Numbered from the stretch's first letter, positions 1 through 8,710 are shown. The stretch is DNA of 64,000 nucleotides from Arthrobacter sp. EPSL27 (GCF_001512305.1 NZ_LNUT01000004.1:65784-129783); one strand, 5' to 3'. Made by a program: numbers and translations. The notes: a model not told the origin generated them from the letters alone.

Positions 1-280
1 TGGCGCCGACAATCGCTTCGTGCCGGAAGTCGATGGGGTCATCGCACACGGCCTGGCCCTTGAGGTGGTTGGAGATGGCCCAGACCTTGAGGTTGTACTT
101 CTCCAGCACGGCGAGTTTGGAGTCGACGTAGCCGGGCTCGTCCCAGCGCCAGGCATCCAGGTGGTCTCCGGAGACGGCGATTTCGAGGCCGTCGTAGCCC
201 CAGCCGGACGCCAGCCTCGCGACTTCCTCGAAGGGCAGGTCGGCCCACTGGCCGGTGAACAGGGTGTACGGACGGGCCAT
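1..280 (-). CDS. Sugar phosphate isomerase/epimerase (TIM barrel), partial, 3' end outside window
   Basis: Only the first 93 codons are inside the window; the protein begins MARPYTLFTGQWADLPFEEV and runs off the left edge. The start of an AP-endonuclease-2-like TIM barrel is visible (strand, then helix, then GYDGLEIAVSGDHLD), as in IolE/IolI and LgdB-type enzymes that isomerise or eliminate keto-sugars. The ATG follows the upstream oxidoreductase stop by one base (TGACATG), so it is the last visible gene of the long minus-strand sugar operon. The substrate cannot be read from this fragment. Confidence 0.85.
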   Translation of the reverse strand, partial: MARPYTLFTGQWADLPFEEVARLASGWGYDGLEIAVSGDHLDAWRWDEPGYVDSKLAVLEKYNLKVWAISNHLKGQAVCDDPIDFRHEAIVGA

Positions 281-281
281 G

Positions 282-1484
282 TCAGGCTCCTTCGGTGACG
301 GGAGAGGTGGTGAGCTGGATGAGGGAGGATTTGGCGTTGGCGGATTCCTCGACAGCGGCGAGAACCCGCTGCACGGCCAGTCCGTCCTCGAACGACGGCG
401 ACGGCGCAGTGCCGCCGCCGATCGCGGTGAGGAAGTCGTGGATCTCGTGCGTGAAGGTGTGTTCCCAGCCGATCACGTGGCCCTGCGGCCACCAGGCGGC
501 CATGTACGGGTGCTCGGGTTCGTTGACCAGGATGCGCCGGAACCCCTGCTCCCGGACCGGGACCGTGGCGTCCAGGAAGCCGAGTTCGTTGATGGCTTCC
601 AGGTCGAACAGCAGGGAGCCTTTGTCGCCGTAGACCTCAAGTTTGAGCGAGTTCTTCTGCCCGGTGGCCATGCGCGAGACCTCCACGGAGGCGATGGCCC
701 CGGAGTCCATGGTCAGCGTGGCCCACGCGGCGTCGTCGACCGTCACCTCTTCCGGCCCGTCCGCACCCGGGCGGCTGGTCACAAAGGTGTGCAGCCGGCC
801 CGACACCTCGGTCACCGTGCCGCCGAGCAGGAACATGACCTGGTCGATCGCGTGCGACGCGATGTCGCCCAGCGCGCCGGACCCGGCGGTTTCCTTGTTC
901 AGCCGCCAGGTCATGGGCGAATCGGCGTCCACCAGCCAGTCCTGCAGGTACGCCGCCCGGACGTGCCGCACGGTCCCCAGCCGGCCGTCGGCGATCAGTT
1001 CCCTGGCCAGGGCCAGCGCGGGGACGCGGCGGTAGTTGAAGCCGATCATGGACTGCACGCCGTGGTCCCGGGCGGACCGGGCGGCAGCCGCCATGGCTTC
1101 GGCCTCGGCCAGGGTGTTGGCCAGCGGCTTTTCCACCAGGACGTGCTTGCCGGCCCGGAGCGCGGCGACGGCGATCTCTGCGTGCATCCAGCCCGGGGCG
1201 CAGATGTCCACGACGTGGATGTCGTCCCGGTCCAGGACCGAGCGCCAGTCGGTGGCCGTCTCCGCCCAGCCGTATTTCGCGGCGGACGCCGCGGCCTGGG
1301 CGGCGTCCCGGCCCACGAGCACTTTCTGCTCGAAGGCGGGCACGTCGAAGTGGGCCGCGACGTTCCGCCACGCGTTCGAGTGGGCCTTGCCCATAAACGC
1401 GTAGCCGATCATGGCAACGCCCAGCGGTGGTCCGGCAGGGGTGCCGGGCGGGGCGGTGTGGTCCGTGGAGCCTTGGGGAGTCAT
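282..1484 (-). CDS. Gfo/Idh/MocA family sugar oxidoreductase
   Basis: A 400-residue NAD(P)-dependent dehydrogenase. An N-terminal Rossmann fold carries the nucleotide-binding turn GYAFMGKAH (residues 27-35), followed by EKP (118-120, catalytic lysine) and GDIASHAID with D207 and H211, the usual Asp/His of the family. The FMGKAHS turn and the GDIASH motif resemble levoglucosan dehydrogenase and related sugar 3-dehydrogenases; that substrate is an inference. The ATG at 1484 is chosen because upstream in-frame codons overlap the preceding gene; the gap to that gene is 10 bases. Third oxidoreductase of the operon, probably making or reducing a 3-keto-sugar in the cytoplasm. Confidence 0.93.
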   Translation of the reverse strand: MTPQGSTDHTAPPGTPAGPPLGVAMIGYAFMGKAHSNAWRNVAAHFDVPAFEQKVLVGRDAAQAAASAAKYGWAETATDWRSVLDRDDIHVVDICAPGWMHAEIAVAALRAGKHVLVEKPLANTLAEAEAMAAAARSARDHGVQSMIGFNYRRVPALALARELIADGRLGTVRHVRAAYLQDWLVDADSPMTWRLNKETAGSGALGDIASHAIDQVMFLLGGTVTEVSGRLHTFVTSRPGADGPEEVTVDDAAWATLTMDSGAIASVEVSRMATGQKNSLKLEVYGDKGSLLFDLEAINELGFLDATVPVREQGFRRILVNEPEHPYMAAWWPQGHVIGWEHTFTHEIHDFLTAIGGGTAPSPSFEDGLAVQRVLAAVEESANAKSSLIQLTTSPVTEGA

Positions 1485-1494
1485 GACTGCTGTC

Positions 1495-2613
1495 CTAGAG
1501 GGTGGAAGCGGTGGGGTCCCAGTCCTCGGGGAGGGCTGCGGACACGGGGGCTGAGCTTTCGACGTCGATGAACTGTCCGGATTCCACGGACTCGGAGATC
1601 GAGACCATGGTGTCGAGGACGTGGTAGGCCAGGTCACCTGTGGCGCGGTGCGGGACATTGGCGCGGAGGGACCGGGCCATGTCCAGGACCCCCATGCCGC
1701 GGCCCTGGCTCGGGCCCGCGGCCGGGACCGCCGTCCACTCCTCGGCACCGGCCCGCCAGAGGCGCACCTCTCCGTCGAAGTAGTTGGGATCCGGCAGGGA
1801 GAGGGTGGCCTCGGTGCCGGTGATTTCGACAAAGCCCATCCGCTTCCGCGGGGATTCGAAGCTGAAGACGCTGTGGGAGGACTGCCCGTTCTCGAACTGT
1901 GCCATGGCGCTGACGTGGGTGGGCACCTCCACCGTGAACTCTTCGCCGGCCTTCGGGCCGGACCCGATGACCCGGACGTCCTTGGACTTGGAGCCGACGG
2001 CGGCCACCTTGCGGATGGAGCCGAAGGTCTGCACCAGGGCGGTCAGATAGTAGGGGCCCATGTCGAACAGTGGCCCGGCGCCGTACTGGAACAGGAAGGC
2101 GGGGTTGGGGTGCCAGGACTCCGGGCCGGGGGTCTGGAATGTGGTCATGGCCGTCAGCGGGGTGCCGATGTCGCCGCGTTCGATTAGCCGGCGGGCGGTC
2201 TGGAGGCCGGCGCCGAGGAACGTGTCCGGTGCTGTGCCGAGCCGGATCCCGGCGGCATCTGCCGCTTTCAGCAGCCCCAGCCCGGATTCCCGGTCCAAGG
2301 AGAACGGCTTTTCGGTCCAGACGTGCTTGCCCGCGTTCACGGCGGCTGTGGCCACCTCGACGTGCGCGGCGGGGATGGTCAGGTTGACGATGATTTCGAC
2401 GTCGGGGTGGTTCAGCGCGGCGTCCACGCCGCCGGATTCGGCGATGCCGTATTCCTTCGCCCGCGCGGCCGCAGCGTCCTCGAACAGGTCGGCGATGACG
2501 TGGACCTTAAGGTCAGGGAAAGCGGTCAGGTTGTCCAGGTACTGCTTGCTGATGTTGCCGGCGCCGATGACGGCGACCCCCACCGGGCCGCGGCGGGTGG
2601 TGGCGGCGCTCAT
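1495..2613 (-). CDS. Gfo/Idh/MocA family oxidoreductase
   Basis: A 372-residue oxidoreductase with a clear Rossmann motif VIGAGNIS (residues 15-22) and TEKPF around K102. In the second domain the usual Asp-x-Gly-x-His is FDMGPYY (D184, Y188), so tyrosine stands where many members have the catalytic histidine; this DMGPYY form is a recognised subgroup. The start overlaps the stop of the upstream isomerase by four bases (ATGA), which suggests translational coupling. Likely a dehydrogenase or hydro-lyase-like partner in keto-sugar conversion; substrate unknown. Confidence 0.93.
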   Translation of the reverse strand: MSAATTRRGPVGVAVIGAGNISKQYLDNLTAFPDLKVHVIADLFEDAAAARAKEYGIAESGGVDAALNHPDVEIIVNLTIPAAHVEVATAAVNAGKHVWTEKPFSLDRESGLGLLKAADAAGIRLGTAPDTFLGAGLQTARRLIERGDIGTPLTAMTTFQTPGPESWHPNPAFLFQYGAGPLFDMGPYYLTALVQTFGSIRKVAAVGSKSKDVRVIGSGPKAGEEFTVEVPTHVSAMAQFENGQSSHSVFSFESPRKRMGFVEITGTEATLSLPDPNYFDGEVRLWRAGAEEWTAVPAAGPSQGRGMGVLDMARSLRANVPHRATGDLAYHVLDTMVSISESVESGQFIDVESSAPVSAALPEDWDPTASTL

Positions 2614-3365
2614 GCGTTCACGCCCTGCTGGCTGGTGGAACCGCTCTGCAGGAAGGCGAGGCTCTCGGCGATGCCTTCGAAGATGTCGCCCGAGTAATCG
2701 TCAAACTCGACGACGCCGACTTCCAGGGACTGTGCCGCATTGATGACGTCCCAGACGGGGATCTTGCCCTGGCCTGCGGGCTGCTGCGCCTTTTTGTCGG
2801 TGTTGAGCGGGCCGTCCTTGATATGGATGAACTTCACCTTGTCACCGAGCTTGGCCAGGATGTCGACGGGGTCCTGGCCGCCCACGGCCACCCAGTACGT
2901 ATCGACTTCGAGGACAAGGGCGGGATCGAGCAGGCCGGCGAAGTATTCGAGCGCCGTCTGGCCTTCGATCATGGACTCCAGCTCCCAGGCGTGGTTGTGG
3001 TAGCCCACACGGATGCCGTATTCGGCACCCTTCCTGGCGGCGGCGTTCAATTTCTCCGCCGTGGCCTGGATGTCCTCGGCGGACTGCCAGTGTTCAGCCG
3101 GCAGGAACGGGTCGATCACGGTGCTGATGCCCAGGGCCTTGGCAGCTGCGAAGATTTCGTCTTGGTCCTGGCTGAGCAGGGGAGCGTGGCCGGAGGGCGC
3201 GGTCAGGCCGTTTTCCTTCAGTGCCGCGCCGAGCTCCGTGGCGGTGGCGACGAAGTTGTACGGCTCAACCTGGGTGAAGCCGATGTCGGCGACTCGTCTG
3301 ATGGTGCCGGGCAGGTCCTCTGCGATGGCGTCGCGGAGAGTGTAGAGCTGAAGTGAGTAGGACAT
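2610..3365 (-). CDS. Sugar phosphate isomerase/epimerase (TIM barrel)
   Basis: A 251-residue AP-endonuclease-2-like TIM-barrel protein. Probable metal ligands are the acidic and histidine positions in VGYHNHAWELE, EVDTYWV, FIHIKDG and VVEFDDY, the pattern of IolE/LgdB-type enzymes that isomerise, dehydrate or beta-eliminate keto-sugars. The ATG at 3365 is preferred to a longer form because AAGGAA lies just upstream. It overlaps the downstream oxidoreductase by four bases. An 80-base gap with a GC-rich hairpin separates it from the permease gene upstream. Confidence 0.9.
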   Translation of the reverse strand: MSYSLQLYTLRDAIAEDLPGTIRRVADIGFTQVEPYNFVATATELGAALKENGLTAPSGHAPLLSQDQDEIFAAAKALGISTVIDPFLPAEHWQSAEDIQATAEKLNAAARKGAEYGIRVGYHNHAWELESMIEGQTALEYFAGLLDPALVLEVDTYWVAVGGQDPVDILAKLGDKVKFIHIKDGPLNTDKKAQQPAGQGKIPVWDVINAAQSLEVGVVEFDDYSGDIFEGIAESLAFLQSGSTSQQGVNA

Positions 3366-3413
3366 GCTGTTCCTTTGTGCGGAGTGGGTTGTTCTCAAAT
3401 GTGCGGGGGTGCT

Positions 3414-3434
3414 CCCCGGCCGAAGCGGCCCGGG
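3414..3434. promoter_or_regulatory. GC-rich intercistronic hairpin
   Basis: Arms CCCCGGCCG (3414-3422) and CGGCCCGGG (3426-3434) pair at eight of nine positions around a three-base loop. It lies between the second permease gene and the isomerase gene of the same operon and has no T-run. It could reduce read-through or protect the upstream mRNA, giving unequal expression of transporter and enzymes; this is inferred from position and structure. Confidence 0.35.
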
Positions 3435-3444
3435 AGAAGGGAGC

Positions 3445-4338
3445 CTAGCGGCCGGCGAGGGATCCGCCGATGCCGCCGACGCTGAAGTATTTGTTCAGGG
3501 TGGCGAAGACGATGACCGGCGGAAGCATCATCACGACGGCGAGGGCCATAACCGAGGTCCAGTCGGTGGCGTTCTGCTGGAAGAACGACTGGACGCCCAT
3601 GGGCAGGGTGAAGATTTCATTGGAGCGAAGGAAGACGATGGCCACGAGGTAGTCGTTCCAAGCCAGGAGGAAAGCGAAGATGGCTGTGGAGAGGATACCG
3701 GGCAGGCTGTTGCGGAGCACCACCTTGGTGAATGAACCGAACACCGAGCAGCCGTCGATCCAGGACGCTTCTTCGAGGCTGATGGGAATCGAGTCGAAGT
3801 ACGCTGCCATCATCCAGGTGGCCACCGTCATGGTGGAGCCGACGTAGATGATGGTGATGCCCAGCAGGTTGTCCACCAGACCCATGCCGGCGAACAGGAT
3901 GAACAGCGGCACCACAGAGGTAATGATGGGCAGGGACTGCATCACGAACAGCAGCAGGGAGTAGCCGGAGACTGCCTTGCTGCGGCCGCGGGAGAGGACG
4001 TAGCCGGCAGGCGCGGCTACGGCCACGGAGACCACCACTGTGGCGAGGGTGGTGATAAGGCTGTTTTGCAGCCACGTGGCAGCAAGCGTTCCGGAGAACA
4101 CGTTTGCGAGGTTCTCGAACGTCAGGCCCGTGGCGGTGCTGGTGGGTCCCGGCGTGAAGGCAAGGACCACCGTGACCATGATCGGGACGAGGACGACGGC
4201 GGTGATGATCAGCATGGCGGTGAAGCGCCACCACTGGCCGCGGTGGCCGGCCTCGGAGAGGACGCGGCGGTTTTTGGTCGGGCCGCCAACGCCGAGGACG
4301 GGGCCGGACTGGGGATGGGCGTGGACTGCTGCGCTCAT
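3445..4338 (-). CDS. Carbohydrate ABC transporter permease (MalG-like)
   Basis: A 297-residue inner-membrane permease with six expected membrane spans. The cytoplasmic coupling loop reads EEASWIDGCSVFGSFTKVVL, the EAA motif that docks on the ATPase. It partners with the permease just upstream: that gene's stop and this ATG share one base (TAATG). No ATPase gene is in the operon, so the pair probably uses a shared MsiK-type ATPase encoded elsewhere, as is common for actinobacterial sugar importers. Confidence 0.95.
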   Translation of the reverse strand: MSAAVHAHPQSGPVLGVGGPTKNRRVLSEAGHRGQWWRFTAMLIITAVVLVPIMVTVVLAFTPGPTSTATGLTFENLANVFSGTLAATWLQNSLITTLATVVVSVAVAAPAGYVLSRGRSKAVSGYSLLLFVMQSLPIITSVVPLFILFAGMGLVDNLLGITIIYVGSTMTVATWMMAAYFDSIPISLEEASWIDGCSVFGSFTKVVLRNSLPGILSTAIFAFLLAWNDYLVAIVFLRSNEIFTLPMGVQSFFQQNATDWTSVMALAVVMMLPPVIVFATLNKYFSVGGIGGSLAGR

Positions 4339-5303
4339 TATTCGACGCTCGACTTTCGGATCTGGCGGTACAGGAGGACGGAAATGACCACCAGGGTCAT
4401 GGTCATCAGGAAGGCGATGGCCACGCCGGGGCCGGTAGCGAAGTCCTGGAAGACCGTGCGGTAAGCCAGGACCACCAGCGAGGTTGTGGCGCTGACGGGT
4501 CCGCCGCCGGTGAGCAGGTAGATGGTGGGGAAGTCATTGACGCAGAAGATGGTCATCAGGATCCAACTGATGTACGTGGAGCGGGCGATCAGCGGGAGGG
4601 TGATCTGGCTGAACTGCTGCCAGCGGGTGGCGCCGTCCATGCTGGCGGCCTCGTAGACGGTGGTGTCCACGGATGCCAGCGCGGCGGAGGTCATCATCAT
4701 CATGAAGGGAAAGCTGACCCAGACCTTGAATACCATCACCGTCACGGCGGCCAGCGTCGGGTCGGCGAGGAACAGCGGGGTGCCCAGGCCGAGGTTCCGG
4801 AAAATGGCCGGGATCAGGCTGTCCGGGGTGGCCACCAGCCAGTTCCATGCCGTGGACGACACGACAATCGGGACCACCCACGGCAGGAGCAGCAGTACCT
4901 TGAAGGTGCCGCCGGCCGGGATCTTGGTGCGCAGCAGCAGGGCCAGGCCCAGGCCGACCAGCCATGAACCGAACACACCCACAATGGTGAAGAGCAGCGT
5001 GAACTGTGCCGCTTTCCAGAAGGCCGGTGAGGACAGGACAGCAGCGAAGTTCTCTGCTCCGACGAAGTTTCCGGTCTCGATCAGGGAGCCGTCGTGCGTG
5101 GCCTGCACCCCGGCGTGGATGAGCGGGTAGCCGTGGATGAGGACCAGCAAAACAACGGAGGGCAGCAGGAGCCAGAAGAAGGTCCGGCTGGTCTGCGCGC
5201 TGAGTTTGCTCTTGCGGTTCGCGGATCCGGCCGGCCCGCCGGGGGCGACCCCCCGGCGGGCCCGGCTGAGGCCGGACTCAACAGTAGTTGTGGTCAATGC
5301 CAT
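4338..5303 (-). CDS. Carbohydrate ABC transporter permease (MalF-like)
   Basis: A 321-residue membrane permease with a long basic cytoplasmic N-terminus and six membrane spans. The EAA loop is YEAASMDGATRWQQFSQITL, as expected for a CUT1-family sugar importer. It lies between the solute-binding lipoprotein gene (11-base gap) and the second permease gene (one-base overlap), so the three form the importer of the operon. The Shine-Dalgarno is weak, consistent with coupling to the upstream gene. Confidence 0.95.
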   Translation of the reverse strand: MALTTTTVESGLSRARRGVAPGGPAGSANRKSKLSAQTSRTFFWLLLPSVVLLVLIHGYPLIHAGVQATHDGSLIETGNFVGAENFAAVLSSPAFWKAAQFTLLFTIVGVFGSWLVGLGLALLLRTKIPAGGTFKVLLLLPWVVPIVVSSTAWNWLVATPDSLIPAIFRNLGLGTPLFLADPTLAAVTVMVFKVWVSFPFMMMMTSAALASVDTTVYEAASMDGATRWQQFSQITLPLIARSTYISWILMTIFCVNDFPTIYLLTGGGPVSATTSLVVLAYRTVFQDFATGPGVAIAFLMTMTLVVISVLLYRQIRKSSVE

Positions 5304-5314
5304 GGGACGGCCGC

Positions 5315-6628
5315 TTACTTCTTAATGACGGATTCGAGACCGGCCTGGAAGGTCTGCAGCGCGGACTTGGCGTCAGACTGGCCGGTCAGGATGGTCTGGG
5401 TGAACTGGTTCAGGGCCTGGCCGCCGTCCAGGGCCGCGAGGTTGGCGTTGAGGGTGTTGCCCTGGGACGCGAAGGTTTTGGCGATGGGCTGCCAGTCCTT
5501 GACGATCTTGACGTTGTTGGGATCGTCGGCAAACTCCGGGATTTCCGTGATCGACTTGAAGACGGGCAGGGCCGACATCAGCTTCTTGCGCCACAGTTCC
5601 TTGAGCTGGCCCAGGTAGTAGACCAGGAAAGCCTCGGATGCCTCCTGCGACGGGGTGTTCTTGTACATCATGATGTTGTTCGGGAACACGATGGTTGCCT
5701 TGTCTCCGTGCGGGCCGGTGATGGGGTCCGCCACCAGCAGGTCCCCGGACGTGTCGCCGACGCGCTGCGGAACGTTGACCTGGAACAGGCCGAACCCGGC
5801 CTTTTTGTCCTTCCACTGTGCAGACATGTTGTCGGTGGTGTAGCTGACCGCTGCGGGGTCGACGATTCCGTTGGACACCAGTTCGAGGATGAACTCGATG
5901 GCTTCCACATTGCGGTCGTTCAGCAGGTCGAGTTCGCCGTCCTTGGTGAAGACGCCGCCACCGTTGTTGACCATCATCATGATCATGGAGTGGTTCCCGT
6001 AGTTGTTGCCGGCGCCCGCGCCGGTGGTGAAGCCGAAGGCGCCGACCTTCTTGAGCGCTTTGCCGGCTTCAAGGAGGGAGGGCCAGTCCGTGGGCAGGCC
6101 TACGCCCGCCTGTTCAAAGAGTGACTTGCGGTACCAGAAGACGCGCATGTCCAGCTGCCACGGTACGGCCACGTAGCCTTTGTCGGACTTGAACGGGTCC
6201 AGGACACCGGGCAGGAAATCGTCGAACTGGCCGGTTTCCTTCATCTTGTCGATGACTTTGTCCGCGTACGCGATCTGGCCCTGCTGCTCAAACTGGAAGG
6301 CCTGGAAGCCGCCGCCGGTGGACACTGCAGGGCCGGTCTTGGAAGCGATGGCCGAGGAGAAGGTCTGGTAGAAGTTGTTCCACTGGATGATCTGGTAGCT
6401 GGCCTTGCTGCCCGATCCGGAGAAGCCTTCCGCAAGACCCTTGGCGGCGTCGTTGTAGGCGGGGGTGGCCCACGGCATGTCCCAGAACTTCACGACGCCG
6501 CTTCCGCCGCCCTGGGAAGCGGAGCCGCCGCCGCAGGCGGCGAGCAATGGCGCGGAAGCCGCCGCGGCGGCGAATCCCAGGAAACCCCGGCGGGAGAAGG
6601 AGGATGATGCGGAGGACTTAGTGGTCAC
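5315..6628 (-). CDS. Sugar ABC transporter substrate-binding lipoprotein
   Basis: A 437-residue extracellular solute-binding protein of the CUT1 type. The N-terminus combines a twin-arginine signal (RRGFLGF, residues 13-19) with a lipobox LLAAC (C32), so it is probably exported folded by Tat and then lipid-anchored. The mature part has the usual family 1 features such as KFWDMPWATP and PWQLDMRVFWYRKSLF. It starts at a GTG with AAGGAAA seven bases upstream. It should capture the sugar that the following two permeases import. Confidence 0.95.
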   Translation of the reverse strand: MTTKSSASSSFSRRGFLGFAAAAASAPLLAACGGGSASQGGGSGVVKFWDMPWATPAYNDAAKGLAEGFSGSGSKASYQIIQWNNFYQTFSSAIASKTGPAVSTGGGFQAFQFEQQGQIAYADKVIDKMKETGQFDDFLPGVLDPFKSDKGYVAVPWQLDMRVFWYRKSLFEQAGVGLPTDWPSLLEAGKALKKVGAFGFTTGAGAGNNYGNHSMIMMMVNNGGGVFTKDGELDLLNDRNVEAIEFILELVSNGIVDPAAVSYTTDNMSAQWKDKKAGFGLFQVNVPQRVGDTSGDLLVADPITGPHGDKATIVFPNNIMMYKNTPSQEASEAFLVYYLGQLKELWRKKLMSALPVFKSITEIPEFADDPNNVKIVKDWQPIAKTFASQGNTLNANLAALDGGQALNQFTQTILTGQSDAKSALQTFQAGLESVIKK

Positions 6629-6713
6629 GATTATTTCCTTTCAGGGACCGGCCGTCGGCGGGTCCATCTCGACATTGAGTTGATGCGGAATCTGGTGCTG
6701 CGGGTGATGCGGG

Positions 6714-7532
6714 CTAGCTGTTGAGTCGGGTGAGAAGCGAGAAGAGCGCGGCAAAATGCTGCAGGTCCGTGGAGGGCCTGCCGGTTGAGAGCAGTCTCCG
6801 GACCCGCCGCCAGCTTCGCCGGTGGGCGGATTCGTAGATGGTGGGAAGTGTGGTGCTCCCCGACGCGGTCACCGAGCGGACTTCAGCGGGCCATGCCGCC
6901 GAGGGATCGGGCAAGGTGATGTCCGTGCGGCCGGTGGACGTGAGGATGGAGATTGTGGCGGCCGCCGGGACGGAAGCAGTAGCGATGCCCTGCAGGGCAG
7001 CGGGCGCTCCGTTGGGCAGTTTTCCGGCCAGTGTGTAGCCGCTGCTGCTGCGCTGGACCACCTTGAGCCCGTCAAGGTCGACGCCGGACTGCAGTACGGC
7101 CGCGAGGTGGTCGGCCATCAGCGTCAGGGGGTCTTCCCCTGGAGCGCAAATGGCGACGGAGTCGAGCAGGACGGCATCCTCCAGGGCCTCGGTGACCACT
7201 GCCCGGGCGGCATCGTGCGAGGGTGCCAGGGCCGGGCTGCCCGCCCACCGCTGGTCCAGAACCACCGCGGCGCCGTTTTCTTCCGCAACAACGGCCAGCG
7301 CCTGAGGGTCCTCGGCGGCCGGGGCCGTAACCACCACTGCGCGGGAACCGGCCAGGATTGCCTCGGCCGCGCGGCGGGTCCAGCCGGCGTGGCCGGCGAC
7401 GGCGGTGACGTCGGGCGCCGCGGAGGCTGGAGTTGCCGGGTGCGGGGCGAAGGACACGGGAAGCGACGCGATGACAGCGGCGACGGGGCCTTCGGATTCG
7501 GTGGCCGCGTGGACGGAGAGTGCGGTGCTCAT
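6714..7532 (-). CDS. Protein of unknown function in sugar operon (possibly degenerate Gfo/Idh-like)
   Basis: A 272-residue protein I do not recognise. It has no signal peptide and no GxGxxG motif, but the alternating hydrophobic strands and Ala-rich helices (for example AAEAILAGSRAVVVTAPAA) look like a Rossmann fold, and the C-terminal LPTIYESAHRRSWRRVRRLL resembles the tail of some Gfo/Idh proteins. Its ATG overlaps the stop of the upstream oxidoreductase by four bases, which suggests a stable partner or subunit of that enzyme. Function is unassigned. Confidence 0.8.
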   Translation of the reverse strand: MSTALSVHAATESEGPVAAVIASLPVSFAPHPATPASAAPDVTAVAGHAGWTRRAAEAILAGSRAVVVTAPAAEDPQALAVVAEENGAAVVLDQRWAGSPALAPSHDAARAVVTEALEDAVLLDSVAICAPGEDPLTLMADHLAAVLQSGVDLDGLKVVQRSSSGYTLAGKLPNGAPAALQGIATASVPAAATISILTSTGRTDITLPDPSAAWPAEVRSVTASGSTTLPTIYESAHRRSWRRVRRLLSTGRPSTDLQHFAALFSLLTRLNS

Positions 7533-8596
7533 GCCAGGGACTCCTCACGTGCGGGTGCGGGCGCTTCGCCGCCGGCAATGGCGAGGGCGAATTCAAGGTC
7601 ATGGAGCAGTGTGTCCGCGCTCGGAGCGGAGCCGGTGCCACGGGCGATTGCGGCGATTTCGCGCCATTCGCCCTCGTAGCCGTTATGTCCGAACGGGCCG
7701 AGTACCGTCGTCGTGCCAGCCCGGCGGATCCGGGCGGTGGCGGATCCGGCATGCACGTACGAAGGGGTGAAGTCGAGGCAGAGGCTGGCGTCGTTGCCGA
7801 TGGCCTCGAAGGTCCAGGCAGGCTCCCAAGTGCTGTTCATCGCGGCCCGGAGTTCAATGGTCACGGATCCCGCGCGCAAAGAAATCAGGTAGCCGAAGGG
7901 ACGCACGGTGTCAGCGTGCAGCACCTCCACGGAGGCGAAGTCCGGCGCAAACCTGCGGACCAGCGGCAGGTCGTGGATGGCCAGCCCCATGACACCGCCC
8001 GTGAGCATGGCCCCGATGGCTTCCGGGCCGGTCGAGTCGCGGGACGGCAGGGGAACGCGGCCCACGATCTCGGTCGCGAAGTCCTCGAAGCGCGGGTTCG
8101 GCGGGAGGACGATGGAGGACCTGACAGTGTGGACCTGCCCGGGCAGGTCGCCCCAGGCGGCCTCGGCGGCCAGCCACGCCGGATCGAAGGTATGCATGGC
8201 GCCCACCACGATGGGCACGCCGGTTTCAGCGGAGACCGCGGAGATGGCCGCTGCTTCTTCCCCGTTCATGGCAAAGGGCTTCTCGCACAGGACGGCCTTC
8301 TTGCCGGCCCGGCAGGCCGCAATGACCTGTGCGGCGTGGAACTGGTGCGGGCTGCACACTGCCACGATGTCTACCGCCGGGTCCGCCAGCAGGTCCTCGA
8401 CCGTGGTGCTGAAGCGAGCCCCTACCCGCGCCGCCACGGATTCTGCGACCTGCGGATCGACATCCATCACGTGGCGTACTTCAAGGGTGCCCCGGAGCCG
8501 GGCGAGGGAGGGGAGGTGGATCGCCTGCGTGACAGGCCCCGCTCCCAAGATCCCGACGCCCAGCGGAGGCAGAGCGGTTTGTGGCTGGCTCGACAA
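7529..8596 (-). CDS. Gfo/Idh/MocA family oxidoreductase, first gene of sugar operon
   Basis: A 355-residue oxidoreductase from the chosen start. The Rossmann turn is GILGAGPVTQ (residues 15-24) and LCEKPF holds the conserved lysine (K106). The TTG at 8596 is preferred because AAGGGG sits seven bases upstream and the protein then begins just before the Rossmann strand; an ATG at 8635 in the same frame lacks a Shine-Dalgarno. The gene is promoter-proximal and divergent from the ROK regulator. Likely an NAD(P)-dependent sugar or inositol dehydrogenase; the substrate is not known. Confidence 0.9.
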   Translation of the reverse strand: MSSQPQTALPPLGVGILGAGPVTQAIHLPSLARLRGTLEVRHVMDVDPQVAESVAARVGARFSTTVEDLLADPAVDIVAVCSPHQFHAAQVIAACRAGKKAVLCEKPFAMNGEEAAAISAVSAETGVPIVVGAMHTFDPAWLAAEAAWGDLPGQVHTVRSSIVLPPNPRFEDFATEIVGRVPLPSRDSTGPEAIGAMLTGGVMGLAIHDLPLVRRFAPDFASVEVLHADTVRPFGYLISLRAGSVTIELRAAMNSTWEPAWTFEAIGNDASLCLDFTPSYVHAGSATARIRRAGTTTVLGPFGHNGYEGEWREIAAIARGTGSAPSADTLLHDLEFALAIAGGEAPAPAREESLA

Positions 8597-8673
8597 CTGG
8601 ATGCCCCTTCGTATTCGCCGAATCGATGCTTTCATCGCGAGGACCCAGTGCGTGGTGAGCTGCCTCACACCCC

Positions 8674-8702
8674 AAGCTAGGACTACTTTTGCCGACGGTC
8701 AA
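8674..8702 (-). promoter_or_regulatory. Promoter of sugar operon
   Basis: On the minus strand, TTGACC (8697-8702) and TAGCTT (8674-8679) are separated by 17 bases, a good sigma-A-type promoter. Transcription would start near 8667, about 70 bases before the TTG start at 8596. The -35 element lies between the arms of an inverted repeat (8685-8710). Confidence 0.65.
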
Positions 8703-8710
8703 GCAAAAGT
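8685..8710. promoter_or_regulatory. Candidate ROK-regulator operator
   Basis: A perfect 8-bp inverted repeat, ACTTTTGC (8685-8692) and GCAAAAGT (8703-8710) with a 10-bp spacer, spans the -35 element of the sugar operon promoter and lies between the operon and the divergent ROK gene. Binding here would block the operon promoter. The assignment to the neighbouring ROK protein is inferred from position. Confidence 0.5.

Noticed and set aside
255..1571. Long plus-strand open frame opposite the first oxidoreductase genes
   Set aside because: It is antisense to two well supported genes, is rich in Gly/Arg/Val as expected for a high-GC shadow, and shows no recognisable domain.
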